Source: Paenibacillus sp. Root444D2
GTDB lineage: Bacteria > Bacillota > Bacilli > Paenibacillales > NBRC-103111
Direction of reading: 5' to 3'
Assembly: GCF_001426375.1 (NCBI RefSeq)
Contig: NZ_LMEO01000050.1
Span: 464,100 to 528,099, forward strand
DNA: 64,000 nt
Shown: positions 35,118-44,972 of the stretch, in pieces
How the letters are laid out: each line of letters begins with the position of its first letter
Position numbering within the stretch: position 1 is the stretch's first letter
Notes under the pieces: generated by a model
What the model was told of the DNA's origin: nothing
Seen by the model: the letters and a program-made list of their open reading frames with translations, nothing else
Databases searched by the model: none
Made by a program: the position numbers and the translations under genes

Positions 35118-37163
35118 CTAAAGAATCAACTTAATAATCTTCGACTCCGCCGGTTCCAAGCGAACGCTTATGTCTCCTGATGACTGATTGGCGGTTCCCT
35201 CCCATAGATCATGCAGCTCATAAGTCGCATTTTTGGGCAGACCCATACGCTCGATGGATATACGTTTCTCAACCGTTTCATCTTTATTATAGTTAAACAC
35301 AGCTATATAACAGTCGTCATCTGCCATTTGGAAAAAAACATCATCAGACGCCGCATCGGTATTTCCCTCAAGCGGAACAAAACTTCTTCCTGTCTTTGCA
35401 ATTTTTATAAGCTCCGCCCGGGTTAACCAGTCCTCTGCCCTGATTCTTGCTTCCTCCTTACGGAAATCGTCCCCCATCAGAAGAACCGTTCCGGCAATAA
35501 GGGAAGCGTTTAGACGACTCCTGCCTTCCTGAACCATCGTAGGTTCTTGGTTAAAGCTTTTGTACAGAACCGTATGGTCAGGATCATTGAAAGGATAGAT
35601 GGTCCCATTCATCCACCAACCATATGTTAGTGAATTCAACATATACTCCGTATCTTTCAGTGTACCGAAAGCATCACATGAGATGCGCCTGCTATGGGCG
35701 TATTGATGTGGAAACATCGGCGCGATGGACAAGTTGATAAAGAATGGACGTCCGATAACCTTGGGATCAAGCCTATTCTTGATCAACGCCATGCCAAGGT
35801 TGTACGCTTGAAGCCCTGTACGCACTTCTTTATCGAAGTGCACGCCTTCCAAAGCACCGTGTCCAAGGAAGTCGAGTTTAATGTACTCGAACCCCCACCT
35901 GACAAACCGTTCAAGATGCCACTCCGTCCGCATCAGATTGCCAGGGTGCGTAGGATCAATCGCAAGTCCGCCGTCTAAATCGGGCAAAATTTGCCTTTGC
36001 TCATCACGCAGCAGGAGATCACGGTATGTATACTTACCGTCCGTGCCTTCCACAACCCGATCGAAATCGTTCCCCCAGAAGGCAAAAGGCGTCCAATAAA
36101 TACCGGGCTTTTGTCCATTGTCGCGAACGTAACGCACAGCGTCTTCGAGCTGCTGCTGTGTTAAGTTCGTCCAGAAGGAATCAAAGTTAATATAAACTGT
36201 CCCCTGATGATGAAACCCGCCATCGTGCAAGCTTTTTAAGAAGTCCGACGTATGGGTGTAAAGCTCGTAATCGAGCTCTCCCCCTGCCGCCGACCAGCTA
36301 TTCCATCCAAATGGAACGCCGTGTTCCCATTGAAGAGGTGGAGCTATCACAGCATTGGCTTTTCCGTATTCTTCTAGTCCGGTTCTGTAATCCGCATACA
36401 TACCCACAAAGATACGCGGTGAAGCAATCGTTTTGCCGATCAGCGTACCGTGAGGAATGCTATCGCGCGTATACTCGCCTGCTGCTCCACCGTATACCTC
36501 CAGATGATGAATAGCCGCTCCTTCATGTCCGATCACTTTCAGACCGGTTTTCCATGTATCATGGGTAACCGAACCAACAACTAGCCCTTTTCTCGATGCA
36601 GGTTCGAAAATAGCCGTTACCTCATAGCTTTCCAGCTGGTTCGGCATGGCGGTTGATTCGTAACGTACCCACTTATCGTTATCGAAAGGCACCAACAACG
36701 CGCGCAGTTCCTCTGCCGCTATTTCCAAAGAAATCGCCGATGATCCCTTAGCTGCGTCCGCTGTCAATGGAGACATATAGTTTGTCTCCAATGCTTCCGA
36801 TACACCCTCCATCTCAACCCGAACGAAAAAGTATGGCACTTTTTCATAAAGCCAAAACGTCTGCGTCATGACCGGAAGCAATTCAGCCGAATGAATCACA
36901 GAGAAGCGGCAGCCTGTACCGAAATCATCATGGATCATTTGAGTGCTGCTAGCGGCCAGTTTGTGCTCCGAATATTCGGTCGAAGCAACGTATTTGCCTC
37001 CTTCGATCCGCGCTGCGCTGTAAGCGCCGCTCAAGCAGCTACCGGAATCCCATTCATAATCGGTTAATCCGCTCGCCAGATCGACGATTATTCGGCATAT
37101 CCCATTTTCTCCAACCACTTGCCCATTTAACTCTTGAATGGTAATCGTACTGGTTGTCATCAT
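35118..37163 (-). CDS. Intracellular clan GH-D glycosidase (alpha-galactosidase-like)
   Basis: A 681-residue enzyme without signal peptide. An N-terminal beta-sandwich (about 1-270) precedes a TIM barrel that opens VPFGWNSWSAAGG. The likely nucleophile is Asp431 in FEYIKLDFLGHG and the acid/base Asp497 in SRRISCDAFG, the arrangement seen in GH27/GH36 retaining enzymes. A C-terminal all-beta domain ends the chain. It is a close paralogue of the catalytic part of the secreted 45084-49211 protein. The start at 37163 is 7 bases from GGGAG; the frame opens upstream at 37241. Last gene of an operon with the third ABC system, so it should trim imported oligosaccharides. Substrate could be alpha-galactoside or a related pyranoside; not provable here. 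Confidence 0.85.
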   Translation of the reverse strand: MMTTSTITIQELNGQVVGENGICRIIVDLASGLTDYEWDSGSCLSGAYSAARIEGGKYVASTEYSEHKLAASSTQMIHDDFGTGCRFSVIHSAELLPVMTQTFWLYEKVPYFFVRVEMEGVSEALETNYMSPLTADAAKGSSAISLEIAAEELRALLVPFDNDKWVRYESTAMPNQLESYEVTAIFEPASRKGLVVGSVTHDTWKTGLKVIGHEGAAIHHLEVYGGAAGEYTRDSIPHGTLIGKTIASPRIFVGMYADYRTGLEEYGKANAVIAPPLQWEHGVPFGWNSWSAAGGELDYELYTHTSDFLKSLHDGGFHHQGTVYINFDSFWTNLTQQQLEDAVRYVRDNGQKPGIYWTPFAFWGNDFDRVVEGTDGKYTYRDLLLRDEQRQILPDLDGGLAIDPTHPGNLMRTEWHLERFVRWGFEYIKLDFLGHGALEGVHFDKEVRTGLQAYNLGMALIKNRLDPKVIGRPFFINLSIAPMFPHQYAHSRRISCDAFGTLKDTEYMLNSLTYGWWMNGTIYPFNDPDHTVLYKSFNQEPTMVQEGRSRLNASLIAGTVLLMGDDFRKEEARIRAEDWLTRAELIKIAKTGRSFVPLEGNTDAASDDVFFQMADDDCYIAVFNYNKDETVEKRISIERMGLPKNATYELHDLWEGTANQSSGDISVRLEPAESKIIKLIL

Positions 37164-37247
37164 AATCCTGCTCCCTTCATGCCTATAGACATTTAAATGA
37201 AGAAGGAAGCCGGAACGGTGCCTCGGCTTCCTGATCTGCATCCTCTC

Positions 37248-38867
37248 TTATTTCCAAAGATCCATGCGTTTCTTGTAGTTGTCGTTAATGATTTTCTCCA
37301 CTTTCTCATCGCCAGCTGCCTTCATATCGGCAAGCATTTTATCGAATAGAGCGGCTGCATCCGTATCGGACTTGGAGATGATGACTTTCGTAATCGTTTG
37401 GCTCATAATATCTGAAACCTTCTGGCTGACGAGCGCATCCGGGGTGCCGCCGGCAGGGCCGAGGTTATCATATACCGTTGTATCCCACGTCGAATCGGAC
37501 AAGTTCTTCAGCGCCATTTGGTCGATCTCGCCGCGCTGGTAACGGACCGGCATATCGTACACCGTACCGTCGGAGCCTTTGCCGCTCTTGATGAACCAAG
37601 TCCATTTGCGAATACCGGTTTTCTTCACGTAGTTATCCCAGTCGTCTTTAAAGCCTTGGAGCACTTCCGGACGCGGCACATGCTTGCCGTCCTTCATATC
37701 CCAGTGCACGCCCTCTATGCCCCACATGAGCAGATATTGGCCTTCTTCGCTAGCCAAGAAATCGATGAGCTTCATTGTTCTTTCTGGATTTTTGTTCGTC
37801 TTCGTGATCGCAATCGCATCCCAACCGAGCGTGCTACTCGGCCCTAATGTCGTCTTGGCCGGATCAACGCCTGGTCCTACAAGCTTATAAGAGTACAGCT
37901 GCTTTTCAGGTCCGCCTGCCTTCTTGAGCACGCCGTTAGAAGTCCCGAGATCCCAGTAAGCGCCTGGCGTTGCAAATACGAGCCCATTAGAAATCTTTTG
38001 CTCCCACGTTTGCTTCTTATTGACCGGCCATTCCGGATCGATCAAGCCCTCACGGTACAGCTTGTTCAAGTACATCAGCATATCCTTGTATTTCGGGTCC
38101 TTCACATCGTACTTCAGCGTTCCGTTATCTTCAAAGAAGGACTTCATCCCCCACATGCCTTTGAATGTTCCGAGCACAGCGCCGATATTTTCACCATTGA
38201 AAGTCATCGGAAATACGTCTTTGCCGTCCGCTTTGCCAAACTTTGCTTTGAAGTCCTTCAGCAGCGCTTCGAATTCATCTGCTGAGAACGGCTTTCCGCC
38301 TTCAACTTTGTCCGGAGCAAGCTGTTTAAGCCAATCCATGCGCATATTCATGCCGAATACGGGTTCGTTCCCAGGGCCGTACCAGTTAGAAAGATAGTAG
38401 TTTTTCCCGTCGGTGTACCGTGTCTTTTTCAGAGTGTCCCCGTACATTTTCTTCACATTGGGACCATATTTCGCAATCAGATCATCCAGCGGAATAATCG
38501 CCCCTGCAGCGATGTACTTGTTGACGATATCTCCCCCGCGGTCCATTAGCACAATATCCGGTAGATCGCTGCTGGCGAGCATCAGATTCAACTTTTCTGA
38601 AGGATTGCCCGTTGGTTGCTGAATTTCAATCGTAACGCCTGTCCGTTTCGTAATTTCCTTGGCAACCTCGTTCGTGAAGGCATCACCTGTATTTTTATCA
38701 AAGAACGTCATTTTAATAGGAGTCATATCGTTAGCTTTGCTATCGGTTGTAGCAGCCGGCTTATCGCTTGGCGAAGCCGTATTTTCCTTCGTAGAGCAAC
38801 CGGCGATGACGGAACCCATAAGAACCGTTGAAAGCAACACCTTGAACGTTTTCTTGGTCGTGAACAT
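37248..38867 (-). CDS. Sugar ABC transporter substrate-binding lipoprotein
   Basis: A 539-residue lipoprotein with N-terminal MFTTKKTFKVLLSTVLMG and lipobox SVIAGCSTKE. The mature part is an LplA-type family-1 binding protein (YLLMWGIEGVHWDMKDGKH; SSTLGWDAIAITKTNKNPER). AAGGGGG stands 10 bases before the ATG at 38867, better than for the ATG at 38876, and the frame is open back to 38963. It is third in the order permease, permease, binding protein, glycosidase. Codon use here and in the glycosidase is visibly more GC-rich than in regions 1 and 2, but stays within one-genome range. Confidence 0.9.
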   Translation of the reverse strand: MFTTKKTFKVLLSTVLMGSVIAGCSTKENTASPSDKPAATTDSKANDMTPIKMTFFDKNTGDAFTNEVAKEITKRTGVTIEIQQPTGNPSEKLNLMLASSDLPDIVLMDRGGDIVNKYIAAGAIIPLDDLIAKYGPNVKKMYGDTLKKTRYTDGKNYYLSNWYGPGNEPVFGMNMRMDWLKQLAPDKVEGGKPFSADEFEALLKDFKAKFGKADGKDVFPMTFNGENIGAVLGTFKGMWGMKSFFEDNGTLKYDVKDPKYKDMLMYLNKLYREGLIDPEWPVNKKQTWEQKISNGLVFATPGAYWDLGTSNGVLKKAGGPEKQLYSYKLVGPGVDPAKTTLGPSSTLGWDAIAITKTNKNPERTMKLIDFLASEEGQYLLMWGIEGVHWDMKDGKHVPRPEVLQGFKDDWDNYVKKTGIRKWTWFIKSGKGSDGTVYDMPVRYQRGEIDQMALKNLSDSTWDTTVYDNLGPAGGTPDALVSQKVSDIMSQTITKVIISKSDTDAAALFDKMLADMKAAGDEKVEKIINDNYKKRMDLWK

Positions 38868-38989
38868 GGCATACATTCCCCCTTGACTAATTGTATGGAT
38901 AACAGCTGATTGCATTGCTTGATGTGATATCGTCCTATCCGCTGTGGATTGTGCTCCTACCACCGCCTTTCAAGAATGAGAATACTGGA

Positions 38990-39880
38990 CTAGGATTTAA
39001 CTGCTCCCACGGTCATGCCTTTGACAAAATACTTTTGCAGGAACGGATACACAATGACAATAGGCAGCGTTGCGACGATCGTTGCAGCCATGCGGATCGA
39101 ATCCGACGATACGGCGAGTCGTTTGGCAGAATTCGCCATCTGCTGCGCATCTGACACCATATTTGACGTCTGATACTGATTCAAAATTTTGACGAGAACG
39201 GCCTGCAGCGTCTTAAGTTCAGGCTTATAGGTGAATACATAGGAATCGAACCAAGAATTCCAATGGCCGATCGCCGTAAACAACCCAATCGTAGCAAGTA
39301 CCGGAGTCGTCAGCGGCAATACGATCTTGATGAAAATTTGCAGATCGTTCGCGCCGTCCATCTTTGCAGATTCATCTAATTCCCCAGGAAGTTGCTGAAT
39401 AAATGTACGTACCAATATCATAAAAAACACATTCATAAGACCTGGCGCAATATACACCCAGAAGGTATCTATCAGGTGAAGACTCTTTAAGATCATATAG
39501 TAAGGGATTAAGCCGCCGCCGAAATACATCGTAAAGATGAAGAAAAGTGTGATGAACTTCCCGCCGACCAAATCACGCTTGCTGAGCGGGTAAGAAAGCA
39601 GACTGATTACCAGAACGGCGAGGGGGGTGCCGATCAGTGTGCGTGCTAATGTCACTTTGACCCCATTGAGGATTTCTTGATCGGATAATATTTGCGTATA
39701 GCTTGTAAAGGAAAACTCCCTCGGCCAGAAATAAATGCCACCACGGATCGTATCATCTGCACTGTTTACAGACAGCACGAGAATGTTCCAGAAGGGGTAG
39801 AACGTTGCGATAAATACCAGAAGGAGGAACACATAAACGAACCCGGCGAAGACGATATCGCCACGCGATCTTGTTCTCAT
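38990..39880 (-). CDS. Carbohydrate ABC transporter permease (YtcP type)
   Basis: A 296-residue permease with about six transmembrane helices (first: FAGFVYVFLLLVFIATFYPF). The ATPase-coupling loop reads ESAKMDGANDLQIFIKIVLP and the C-terminus KGMTVGAVKS. GGTGGGT lies upstream of the ATG. Partner of the 39910 permease. An insertion of about 20 residues (NMVSDAQQMANSAKRLAVSS) sits in the last periplasmic loop as in the other YtcP paralogues here, where it differs in each copy, so this loop may contact the specific binding protein. Confidence 0.9.
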   Translation of the reverse strand: MRTRSRGDIVFAGFVYVFLLLVFIATFYPFWNILVLSVNSADDTIRGGIYFWPREFSFTSYTQILSDQEILNGVKVTLARTLIGTPLAVLVISLLSYPLSKRDLVGGKFITLFFIFTMYFGGGLIPYYMILKSLHLIDTFWVYIAPGLMNVFFMILVRTFIQQLPGELDESAKMDGANDLQIFIKIVLPLTTPVLATIGLFTAIGHWNSWFDSYVFTYKPELKTLQAVLVKILNQYQTSNMVSDAQQMANSAKRLAVSSDSIRMAATIVATLPIVIVYPFLQKYFVKGMTVGAVKS

Positions 39881-39909
39881 TCATACCCACCCTTTCCTAT
39901 CTTTTCGTT

Positions 39910-40833
39910 TTAGAACAATGATTGTTGATTCATTCGCTTGGACAATGTATTAACGCTGATAACCAAAATGAAGGCAATGACCGATTTGAACAACCCAACC
40001 GCAGCGCCATAAGAGAACATGCCGTTCTGCAGTCCGTAGCGGTACGTATAGGTATCGATAACGTCAGAATATTTCAAGATGGTGTTGTTTTGCAACAAAT
40101 ACTGCTGATCGAAACCCGCGTTCAAGATACCGCCAATTGACAAAATAGCCAGAATTACGATCGTTGGGCGTAAAGACGGAAGTGTGACGTGAAACATTTG
40201 GCGCAATCGGCTGGCACCGTCAACTCTTGCTGCTTCATATAGTTCGGGATTAATAGCGGCAATTGCAGCCAAATACATGATTGCGTTAAATCCCATATCC
40301 TTCCACATATTGGAGACAGCAATGATCCCCCAGAAGTAATGGCCATTTTGGAAAAATTGTACCGGTTCCTCCGTGATGTGCAAAAGCATCAGTAACTTGT
40401 TGATCAGCCCCTGTGAGGATAGCAGCGTTATGATGATGTTTGCTGCTATGACCCAAGATATAAAGTGAGGCAGATACGATACCGTTTGTACCACTTTTTT
40501 GAATAAGCCGCTCTTCACCTCATTAATCATTAAGGCCAGCACAATCGGAGCCGGAAATCCAATCAACAGCGATAAGAAGCTCTGCGCAATCGTATTGCGC
40601 ATGATGATATAAAAATCACCACTGGTAAAGAAGTATCGAAACCACTCGAAACCGACAAACTTGCTCGCAAAAAATTGGTGGATAAAGGAACCACCGCCGG
40701 GCGAGTAATTGATGAACGCCATGTACAAGCCGAACATCGGACCATATGAAAATAAGATGGTAGAGATGAAGGCGGGCAGGATCATTAAGTATAAATATTT
40801 TTGTCCTTTCATCCTTTTCAGTCGCGCTTCCAT
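39910..40833 (-). CDS. Sugar ABC transporter permease (YteP type)
   Basis: A 307-residue membrane protein, shorter at its N-terminus than the other YteP copies in this window. YLYLMILPAFISTILFSYGP forms the first helix; the coupling loop is EAARVDGASRLRQMFHVTLP; the C-terminus is SKRMNQQSLF. AGGCGGG lies before the ATG. First gene of the third ABC/glycosidase operon, whose promoter is at 40906-40953, and divergent from the second YesN/YesM pair, its presumed regulator. Confidence 0.9.
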   Translation of the reverse strand: MEARLKRMKGQKYLYLMILPAFISTILFSYGPMFGLYMAFINYSPGGGSFIHQFFASKFVGFEWFRYFFTSGDFYIIMRNTIAQSFLSLLIGFPAPIVLALMINEVKSGLFKKVVQTVSYLPHFISWVIAANIIITLLSSQGLINKLLMLLHITEEPVQFFQNGHYFWGIIAVSNMWKDMGFNAIMYLAAIAAINPELYEAARVDGASRLRQMFHVTLPSLRPTIVILAILSIGGILNAGFDQQYLLQNNTILKYSDVIDTYTYRYGLQNGMFSYGAAVGLFKSVIAFILVISVNTLSKRMNQQSLF

Positions 40834-40905
40834 ACGTATAACCCGCCTTTTCCAGGCTGCGGCGGCTTGTGCCGCTCAGTCACAACCAATCATTTTGTAT
40901 ACTCT

Positions 40906-40953
40906 CATTATAGGAATGAGCAGAAAACAATTCCATACAAGCATCTTCAGAAA
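40906..40953 (-). promoter_or_regulatory. Promoter of third ABC operon, shared motif with 49249-49297
   Basis: On the minus strand TTTCTGAAGAT stands about 40 bases before CTCATTCCTATAATG, whose TATAAT (40912-40907) is the -10. The two boxes recur at 49297-49249 with one base difference in spacing. The -35 position is poor, so activation by the adjacent YesN regulator is likely. Confidence 0.6.
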
Positions 40954-41046
40954 CGTATTCCAAATGAACGATCCTTTTGAGAAGTCATTGTTTATTTGAG
41001 TTATACGTTTTACAATAAATTTGAGTAATATCAGCGTTTGGAAAGG

Positions 41047-41060
41047 TGGGAACGCTTTCA
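41047..41060. promoter_or_regulatory. cre site abutting the response-regulator start codon
   Basis: The minus strand reads TGAAAGCGTTCCCA, a full match to TGWNANCGNTNNCA. It lies between the ribosome binding site (AAAGGTGGG, which it overlaps) and the ATG at 41061. Confidence 0.6.
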
Positions 41061-42599
41061 ATGTACAGTATACTGCTTGTAGACGATGAAAAAATGGAGC
41101 TCGAGATGCTGGCCGATTACGTTCGTTGGGGAGATATGGGCATTCGTGTTGCTGGAACGGCGAAGAACGGCAGAGAAGCGCTTCAGCGCATGGAAGAACT
41201 TCGACCTGATATCATATTAACGGACGTTCGTATGCCGATTATGGATGGACTGGAATTTAGCAGGCGGGCCAAACAAATCAATCGCAATGTCCAGATCGTA
41301 TTCCTAAGTGGACACGATGAGTTTCAATATATTAAAGCAGCACTTTCCGTGGAAGCGATCGGCTATTTGTTGAAGCCCCTTGATATGGGAGAGCTACAGC
41401 AATTAATGGAGAAAGTCAAACAGAAATGCAAGGAATTCCGGATTTCTTCCCAAACCTCTGAAGTACTAAAAGAGACCTATCTGAAGGAGCTGGTCTTGGA
41501 AAGTAGTCCCATAGTTAGATCCCAATGGATTGATAAAATGTTACTACTGCCATCTATGATACCTTCGAGCGGTTTTTTTCAAATATTATATATAACAGTT
41601 GACCCATCCAGCAATTATGGTGTGGAGCTCGTGTCACTTATCCGCAATTTCACACAGGCGGAAATCCCCCGCTCCTTTCTCTGTCAAATCAAGGAAGGAA
41701 CATTCGTACTTATCTGCAATAAGCTTGATACCTCGTCATTAGAACTTTGCCATGCTGCGGAGCAACTGATTCGGTATGTAAACGACAGCAACGACGCTAT
41801 CCTTTCAATCGGCGTATCCGACGTTGGTATGGGTCTCGAAAGCCTATACGATTTATGTGCAGGCGCTAAACGAGCGAATGAAAGCAAATTTTATTACGGC
41901 TTGGGATCGTGTACAAAGGCCAATCAAGCTGTCGAGCCAGTCTTCAAAGAGGTGAACACTGAACCGGCAATTGTATCACTTTGTCATGCTATTTCACATT
42001 TGCAGGAATCTGCGGCTATCACCGTGATTCAAGACTTCTTTGATACTATGCGCACCTCGAAGGTCGACCGGGACCTGGTATGTTCAAGCTCGTTGCGGCT
42101 TATTACGGCCATTGAGCAGCATTTTGCCAATTTACTCGGGGGTGACTCCGTCAATTCGATGTATGTCGACGATTGGAAGCGTATCGCCAATTACTCCACC
42201 ATAAATGAAATCGAAAATCACATCTTGGAGGTCTGCCATTTCATCCTTTCCCTAATGAAGGAAAAGGACAAGGACAAGAATCTTCATATCATTCATCAAA
42301 TCGCAAACCTCATCGACCGCAGCTTCAGCAGACAGTTGACCATCGAGGATATCGCTAAACAGGTGTATCTGTCACCCAATTACGTGCGAACCATATTTAA
42401 AGATAAAACAGGAGAAACAATATTGGAATATTTGACCCGTGTACGGATTCATCATGCTGCTGAACTGCTTAAAGACAAATCCAAAAAAATCCATGAGATT
42501 GCTGCATCCGTTGGCTACGAAAACGTCTCTTATTTTTGCTCTGTGTTTCAGAAGTTCAAAGGAACGACACCCAACGAATACAGGAAAAAACTTTTATGA
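41061..42599 (+). CDS. YesN-type response regulator, AraC-family output domain
   Basis: A 512-residue regulator. The receiver domain has DDE at 8-10, phosphoacceptor Asp55 in ILTDVRMPIMDG and the LLKPLDMGEL lysine. The C-terminal double helix-turn-helix begins near residue 410 (LTIEDIAKQVYLSPNYVRTIFK) and ends GTTPNEYRKKLL. The frame opens at a GTG (41046), but the ATG at 41061 gives the standard MYSILLVDDEK and is 10 bases from GGTGGG. Its stop overlaps the kinase start as ATGA. It should activate both the divergent ABC/glycosidase operon and, by the shared promoter motif, the secreted glycosidase gene at 49211. Confidence 0.92.
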   Translation: MYSILLVDDEKMELEMLADYVRWGDMGIRVAGTAKNGREALQRMEELRPDIILTDVRMPIMDGLEFSRRAKQINRNVQIVFLSGHDEFQYIKAALSVEAIGYLLKPLDMGELQQLMEKVKQKCKEFRISSQTSEVLKETYLKELVLESSPIVRSQWIDKMLLLPSMIPSSGFFQILYITVDPSSNYGVELVSLIRNFTQAEIPRSFLCQIKEGTFVLICNKLDTSSLELCHAAEQLIRYVNDSNDAILSIGVSDVGMGLESLYDLCAGAKRANESKFYYGLGSCTKANQAVEPVFKEVNTEPAIVSLCHAISHLQESAAITVIQDFFDTMRTSKVDRDLVCSSSLRLITAIEQHFANLLGGDSVNSMYVDDWKRIANYSTINEIENHILEVCHFILSLMKEKDKDKNLHIIHQIANLIDRSFSRQLTIEDIAKQVYLSPNYVRTIFKDKTGETILEYLTRVRIHHAAELLKDKSKKIHEIAASVGYENVSYFCSVFQKFKGTTPNEYRKKLL

Positions 42600-44371
42600 T
42601 ACAAGCACGATTGCCAATGCCACTCCGGTTTGTAGCCAAAACATTTCTTAATCTCAGTTTGCGCAGCAAGTTGTTCGCCGTCTTTTGCATCGTTTCGATC
42701 TTACCCTTATTGTTTTTCGTCAAATATTCCTATGACACGACCAAACGGGAACTAACGACGCAAATCTATACCAATATGATTGCAACGACAGATCAGCTTA
42801 ACGCCAACTTGGAAACGAAGCTAGATTCCTATTCAAAAATATCCGCATCCATTTATTTGGATAATACGCTGCGGTTGCTGCTGACCAAAGATTACACCGA
42901 AAACAGTACTGACTACTTGGATTCGTACATTTACTTCAATAATGTGATTAATAATGTACTGGCAACTAATCCCGACATCCGTGCGGTATCCATCTACACG
43001 AGCAATACGACATTTCCTGCGGACAGCGTATATATTAAGCGAATTGATGCTGCGGCAAAAGCAACCAATTGGTACGAGTCAATCTCCCATTCTTACGGGA
43101 ATGTGACTTACAGCGTATCCGCAACAACTACTGGCATTGAACCTGTATTCAAGCTGGCGCGTTTGCTCAATAATAACAGCCTTAACTTTCCTTACGGTAT
43201 CCTTACCTTCGATATTGCCGAAGCCGACATTTATCGGCTTATGGAAAAGGAAGATAAACAAAAAGACATTTATATCGTTAACGAAAACGGAAATATCTTA
43301 TCTAACCGCAACAAAGCGCTTCTGAACCAAAATATCGGCACACTAATCCCCGGTACTTTCGGTGAGAAAAACTCAGGAAGCTTCGATAGTATGTACAATG
43401 GAGAGAAATCGCTCGTCGTTTACAATACGATCAAGAATGGCTGGAAAACGATTTCTGTCATCCCTTACAAAAGCTTTATTACCAACGCTCAAATCGCCTC
43501 CAAGCGAATTCTAATCATTGCTTTGAGCAGCATAGCGATCTCCGTTGTTTTGATTTATATAACCGCACGGTTCTTCACCAAACGGATTGAATCCCTGCTT
43601 CAAGTTATCCGGCGGGTAGAACGGGAAGATTTCAATGTCAACATGACGTTTATGGGGCATGACGAAATTGGCCAGTTATCCTTTGCATTCCAAAAAATGA
43701 CAGGTCGCCTGAAAGAACTGATTAATGAAGTCTACAAGAAGGAAATTTCGAAGAAAGAAGCGGAAATGAACATGCTGCAAGCCCAAATCAATCCGCACTT
43801 TTTATACAATACGCTGGCGTCTATCTCAGCATTAGCCGTTAAGCACAGAGATAACACCATTAATGAAATGGTCTCACACCTTGCCAAGTTTTACCGGATC
43901 TCTTTAAATAAAGGAAAAATGATATTGCCCATCAGTGAAGAAATCAAACTCACCAAGTATTACATCGCCATCCAACAGATTAGGTTCGAGGGACTGCTTC
44001 GGCTCCATTATGCGATTGACGATTCCGTACTTGTTTATCAGACGGTTAAGTTGGCGTTACAGCCATTTGTCGAAAATGCCATCAATCATGCCGTGTGGGA
44101 CGATGAAGTTGGAATTAATATCATCATCAAGGTGTACAAGGATGATCGTGATATTTATCTGGAAGTGATCGACGACGGTATGGGCATGCGGACTGAAACA
44201 ATGGAACGTGCTCTGAGTAAAATCGACAACGTCTCGGGTTATGGGATTACCAATGTTGACCAGCGAATCAAATTAGCATTTGGCGACGAATACGGTGTTA
44301 CGCTTTATAGTAAGTTCGGCATCGGGACGAAAGCGCAAATTCGTATTCCGCTGCACGGTATTAGTTCGTAA
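42596..44371 (+). CDS. YesM-type membrane sensor histidine kinase
   Basis: A 591-residue kinase. Helix 1 (about 22-42, KLFAVFCIVSILPLLFFVKY) and helix 2 (about 300-325, ILIIALSSIAISVVLIYITA) flank an extracellular Cache-like sensor. Next come a HAMP linker, the phosphoacceptor block INPHFLYNTLASISALAVKH, and a GHKL ATPase with ENAINHAVWDDE, IDDGMGM and GITNVDQRIKLAF. The start is fixed by the four-base ATGA overlap with the regulator stop; AGGAAAAAA is the ribosome site. It pairs with the 41061 regulator. Confidence 0.92.
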   Translation: MIQARLPMPLRFVAKTFLNLSLRSKLFAVFCIVSILPLLFFVKYSYDTTKRELTTQIYTNMIATTDQLNANLETKLDSYSKISASIYLDNTLRLLLTKDYTENSTDYLDSYIYFNNVINNVLATNPDIRAVSIYTSNTTFPADSVYIKRIDAAAKATNWYESISHSYGNVTYSVSATTTGIEPVFKLARLLNNNSLNFPYGILTFDIAEADIYRLMEKEDKQKDIYIVNENGNILSNRNKALLNQNIGTLIPGTFGEKNSGSFDSMYNGEKSLVVYNTIKNGWKTISVIPYKSFITNAQIASKRILIIALSSIAISVVLIYITARFFTKRIESLLQVIRRVEREDFNVNMTFMGHDEIGQLSFAFQKMTGRLKELINEVYKKEISKKEAEMNMLQAQINPHFLYNTLASISALAVKHRDNTINEMVSHLAKFYRISLNKGKMILPISEEIKLTKYYIAIQQIRFEGLLRLHYAIDDSVLVYQTVKLALQPFVENAINHAVWDDEVGINIIIKVYKDDRDIYLEVIDDGMGMRTETMERALSKIDNVSGYGITNVDQRIKLAFGDEYGVTLYSKFGIGTKAQIRIPLHGISS

Positions 44372-44452
44372 GCATGATCAGATAAACGGCTTAAATCGGA
44401 ATCCATTGAACGATTTGCTCACTTGAGGTTGCCGGATGTATGAATGAACGAA

Positions 44453-44565
44453 TGTTTGTTTGTTTGTTTGTTTGTTTGTTTATTTGTATGGGTGTATGGG
44501 TCGGATGTATATGTATGTACGGAAGTATGGATGGATGCATGGATGCATGGATGGATAGATGGACG
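44453..44565. repeat. Degenerate tetranucleotide repeat tract
   Basis: Seven exact TGTT units (44453-44480) are followed by TATTTGTATGGGTGTATGG and then a decayed ATGG/ATGC tract to about 44565. It lies in the 712-base gene-free stretch 44372-45083. Confidence 0.8.
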
Positions 44566-44593
44566 GGTACCAATGCACGGTTTGTTGATGTTG

Positions 44594-44814
44594 CAGAAAG
44601 TGCAACAATTCAGCCTAGATCCGCCGCTCACCTCCTCGTTGTTGCATAATGTACAACAATTTGGTCCTCGTAGAGGCGATTTCGCAAGAAATGGGTTAGA
44701 AATGTTGTACAAACTACAACTTCCACTTGCAAAATAGCCTTTTGACGAGTGAATTGTTACAGAAAATACAACATTGATAACTCCAATGGCCTTTCTACCT
44801 TCACAAAGCTGCCG
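44594..44814 (-). repeat. 220-bp multi-hairpin intergenic repeat, copy 2 (inverted)
   Basis: The reverse complement of this block aligns along its full length with 34041-34262; it keeps the TGTTGTA, GTTGCA and GGATCTAGGC boxes. With copy 1 it brackets the ABC, glycosidase and two-component genes in opposite orientation. Confidence 0.75.
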
Positions 44815-44972
44815 AACCCCCTAGCTCAATTTGGAATCGCCATACCCTAACCCAATAAAAATAGGTAACTAAGGGTTGTCCCATAAGTAGAAATCTACTT
44901 GCGATAGCCCCTTTTGCTCGATTGACCTTCTAGGACACTCGAATCGGTATTCAGAACGAAATTCATATGTAA

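Noticed and set aside
38830-38860. cre-like sequence at the start of the third binding-protein gene
   Set aside because: It misses several fixed bases of the consensus and is explained by coding sequence.
44419-44737. Open frames of 60-97 codons on both strands across the tetranucleotide tract
   Set aside because: Open only because the four-base repeats lack stops; peptides are low-complexity.
34041-44814. Composite transposon
   Set aside because: The flanking repeats are non-coding, no transposase or target-site duplication is seen, so only an inverted repeat pair is claimed.
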